A stretch of 64,000 nucleotides of DNA from Atriophallophorus winterbourni (Eukaryota > Platyhelminthes > Trematoda > Plagiorchiida > Microphallidae). Shown in pieces: positions 62,206 to 64,000 of this stretch; the first letter of the stretch is position 1; the number at the start of each line of letters is the position of its first letter. The stretch is taken from NCBI GenBank assembly GCA_013407085.1, contig JACCGJ010023168.1, positions 1 to 64,000 on the forward strand, in the 5' to 3' direction. The notes under the pieces are model-generated. The model ran no database searches. It saw only the letters and a list, made by a program, of their open reading frames with translations, and had not been told where the DNA came from. Made by a program: the position numbers and the translations under genes.

Positions 62206-62522
62206 TACTACACCATTTAGCCTCTGGTGAAACATGGGTCATCGATAACATTTCTCCACCTACTTCGGTTGTTTATAAAGCTTGTCAGTTGCTTTTACAT
62301 CAAACTGATGTTCTAATTTTATTTGATGCTTCGTCTTCAAGATCTTCTCTGGTGTTTTTCGATTCGTTTACATCTCAATATATTTCACATTATTCAGTAT
62401 CGGAGGAACAAACAGTTCTCTGTGATTTCTTGCTGTTTGCGTTGCCATATGTCTCCGTTCTCCAAAGTCATAGACCAACAGATTACAATCACTCTTCTGG
62501 GATACTGGAAGCTGATGGATAA
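62206..62522 (+). other. Unrecognised open segment after the RTE tail
   Basis: Codes LASGETWVIDNISPPTSVVY, QLLLHQTDVLILFDASSS and DSFTSQYISHYSVSEEQT. The lack of stops over 100 codons suggests former coding sequence, perhaps of another retroelement or a host exon, but no motif decides. Confidence 0.25.
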
Positions 62523-62639
62523 TCGTCACTATCAACATCTATGTTCCTAATCATTATATCATAACAGGAATGAGACGCTGTAGATCCGCGTAGATCTTTA
62601 AGTTGACGCGTGTGCATGTCTGATCCAGCATCATCCTCG

Positions 62640-63470
62640 TTTATTGCATTTGTTCGCTGGTGCGTAAAAGGATGGCAATGTCCTTTGCTAATTTATGATC
62701 TGCTAGCGCGCCTTTTAGCTGTCTGGTGTATGCTTCTAATTTGGTCAGCGACGTCCTTCATGAACTTAATTATGACATGAAAGATAAGAAATGATTACAG
62801 CTAACAGTCCTCTCTCACTTTGGTACGTATTAAAACGCGTCTTAGAAGTGTGATAATTGTGCAATCCTCCAAATCACGCTTTATCAAGAACTCAGTATTA
62901 TGCCTACCAAGTTTGCGTGAACGCTATGACATTTTAGCAGTTTCCAGAGTGTTTTACTATCAACATTTTCGTGAGTTTTTTTAAAGTCGATGAAGTACAC
63001 AAACAGAGGAGAGTTACATCATATTGATTTCACGGAAATGATGCACTACACAATTTTTATATCTGTGCAAGTCCTTCTCTTCTGGGAGCCAGCCTGTTCC
63101 TCCTCCAACGGCGGATCCAATTAATCTCTCAATCAGTTCCGCATATTATGAGTAATTACCTTGCTATGTACATATAAGAGCCAAATACCGCGGTATTTTC
63201 GGTAGATGCTAAGGTTAAACATTTTTGAGGTGGTAATTAAATATTCCATTCTAGTACGATGTTTTTGCACGTCCAGATTTTGGTGAAGATTAGATGTAGT
63301 AGGTCCTCAGTAATTTCGGTATCAGCCTTCAAAGCTTCACTTGGGATGTTGTCATGTCCAGGTTATTTGCCTTTTCTCGTTTGCGTTAAGGTCTTGCGTA
63401 TTTCCTCTTTCGTTAATCGGTATATCAGGCTCGAGTTGTGACGAACTTTAAAGAGATCTTCGAAGTGCCC
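62640..63470 (-). pseudogene. RTE-like reverse transcriptase fragment, decayed
   Basis: On the minus strand: PGHDNIPSEALKADTEI near 63360-63305 (the GPDNIPAEALK region) and, 350 bases on, VYFIDFKKTHENVDSKTLWKLLK near 63000-62930 (motif A, FIDFKKAFDSVDR type). Motif A's catalytic pair is altered and stops intervene. A lineage different from the common RTE family of this window. Confidence 0.6.
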
Positions 63471-63599
63471 TTGCCTTGTTTTCACAGGCCTCAAAAATAT
63501 CAGAAAGCAGAATTCTTGATCGCAAGCAAACGAATCATTTTAACTAAAATGACAACCAACGTATTTACCGTTACTTTATGTAACAATCGCAGAGTATTG

Positions 63600-63960
63600 G
63601 GTGACCTCGACAATAGATGATTAGCTGTCAACTTATGCTTCCTCGGCTACACAAATGCACAACTTGTGGACCAACTCAAAACGCATGTTATAACATGCTG
63701 CATCATTGATCGAATATGCGGATTATTTGCGGACAGATCTCAATACGTCGGAGTAGGCAGACTACGTTCTTCGTTGCTTTCAACTGTTGAAAGAGTTCTT
63801 CAAGGTGTTATTCTCCTCCCGTTCTTCATTTCGACAGATTAATCAGCTCTTCCTGAGCCAAAATTACCTACAAGTCTAGAATATACTAATTCTGCTTATT
63901 CTGTAGTGTACCGGAAATAGAATAGTGCGTCTGATGAACTTAAAACCTTCTCAGAAGCAT
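63600..63960 (+). pseudogene. Non-LTR RT fragment with motif B
   Basis: Plus-strand codons give LGYTNAQLVDQLKTHVI, ADRSQYVGVGRLRSSLLST and VLQGVILLPFFIST, matching the stretch from after motif A to motif B (GVPQGSVLGPLLF). The frame then stops. Runs toward the window end. Confidence 0.5.
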
Positions 63961-64000
63961 GTTACTCATTTTCAAAACTAGAAATGTATAGAACTTGTCT

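Overview
The window looks like nuclear DNA from a parasitic flatworm, most probably a trematode; I cannot name the species. Three things point there. The best gene has micro-introns of 33-44 bp beside kilobase introns. The retroelements are of kinds typical of flukes: an RTE-type family, an SR2-like RTE, CR1-type elements and a CsRn1-like Gypsy element whose primer site resembles a tRNA-Trp site. Hammerhead-ribozyme repeats and ribozyme-bearing tRNA-derived SINEs, known from schistosomes, are also present. About two thirds of the window is mobile or repetitive DNA, nearly all of it broken.

Two host genes are supported. (1) A kleisin cohesin gene, best matched to meiotic REC8, fills the minus strand from 56509 to 34368. 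I could join 17 exons with consistent intron phases and consensus splice sites into one frame of 726 codons, from an MFY start to a Rad21/Rec8 winged-helix C terminus. (2) The 3' end of a GH27 alpha-galactosidase / alpha-N-acetylgalactosaminidase-like gene lies on the plus strand: exons near 15483-15795 and 17571-17825. Its 5' exons were not found; a satellite block abuts the first visible exon.

Layout. 1-7.9 kb: RT fragments, a 3'-end RTE copy, and a large minus-strand RTE element with a second truncated copy nested in its RT, plus a CR1-type ORF1 fossil. 8.0-10.3 kb: about 20 copies of a ~116 bp satellite. 11.2-14.5 kb: an internally deleted LTR retrotransposon with both LTRs and a 4-bp target duplication; it carries sequence related to the satellite. 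15.0-18.0 kb: satellite, then the GH27 3' end, with a TTAA-flanked MITE in its intron. 18.9-23.1 kb: retroelement fragments. 23.3-26.9 kb: a CR1-type element with three frameshifts, split by a TTAA-flanked piggyBac-like insertion. 27-34 kb: hammerhead repeats, a ~365-bp-arm inverted repeat, an RTE copy with a 20-N assembly gap. 34.4-56.5 kb: the REC8-like gene, its introns full of repeats. 56.5-64 kb: intergenic sequence with RTE copies, SINEs and two RT fragments.

The most unusual signal is the number of candidate self-cleaving RNAs. Two dispersed families (one plus, one minus oriented here) show the full type-I hammerhead layout with a palindromic ACCGGT stem III, and the SINEs carry a third hammerhead form whose stem III overlaps the tRNA B-box. 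None of this has been tested by computation; motifs were read by eye.
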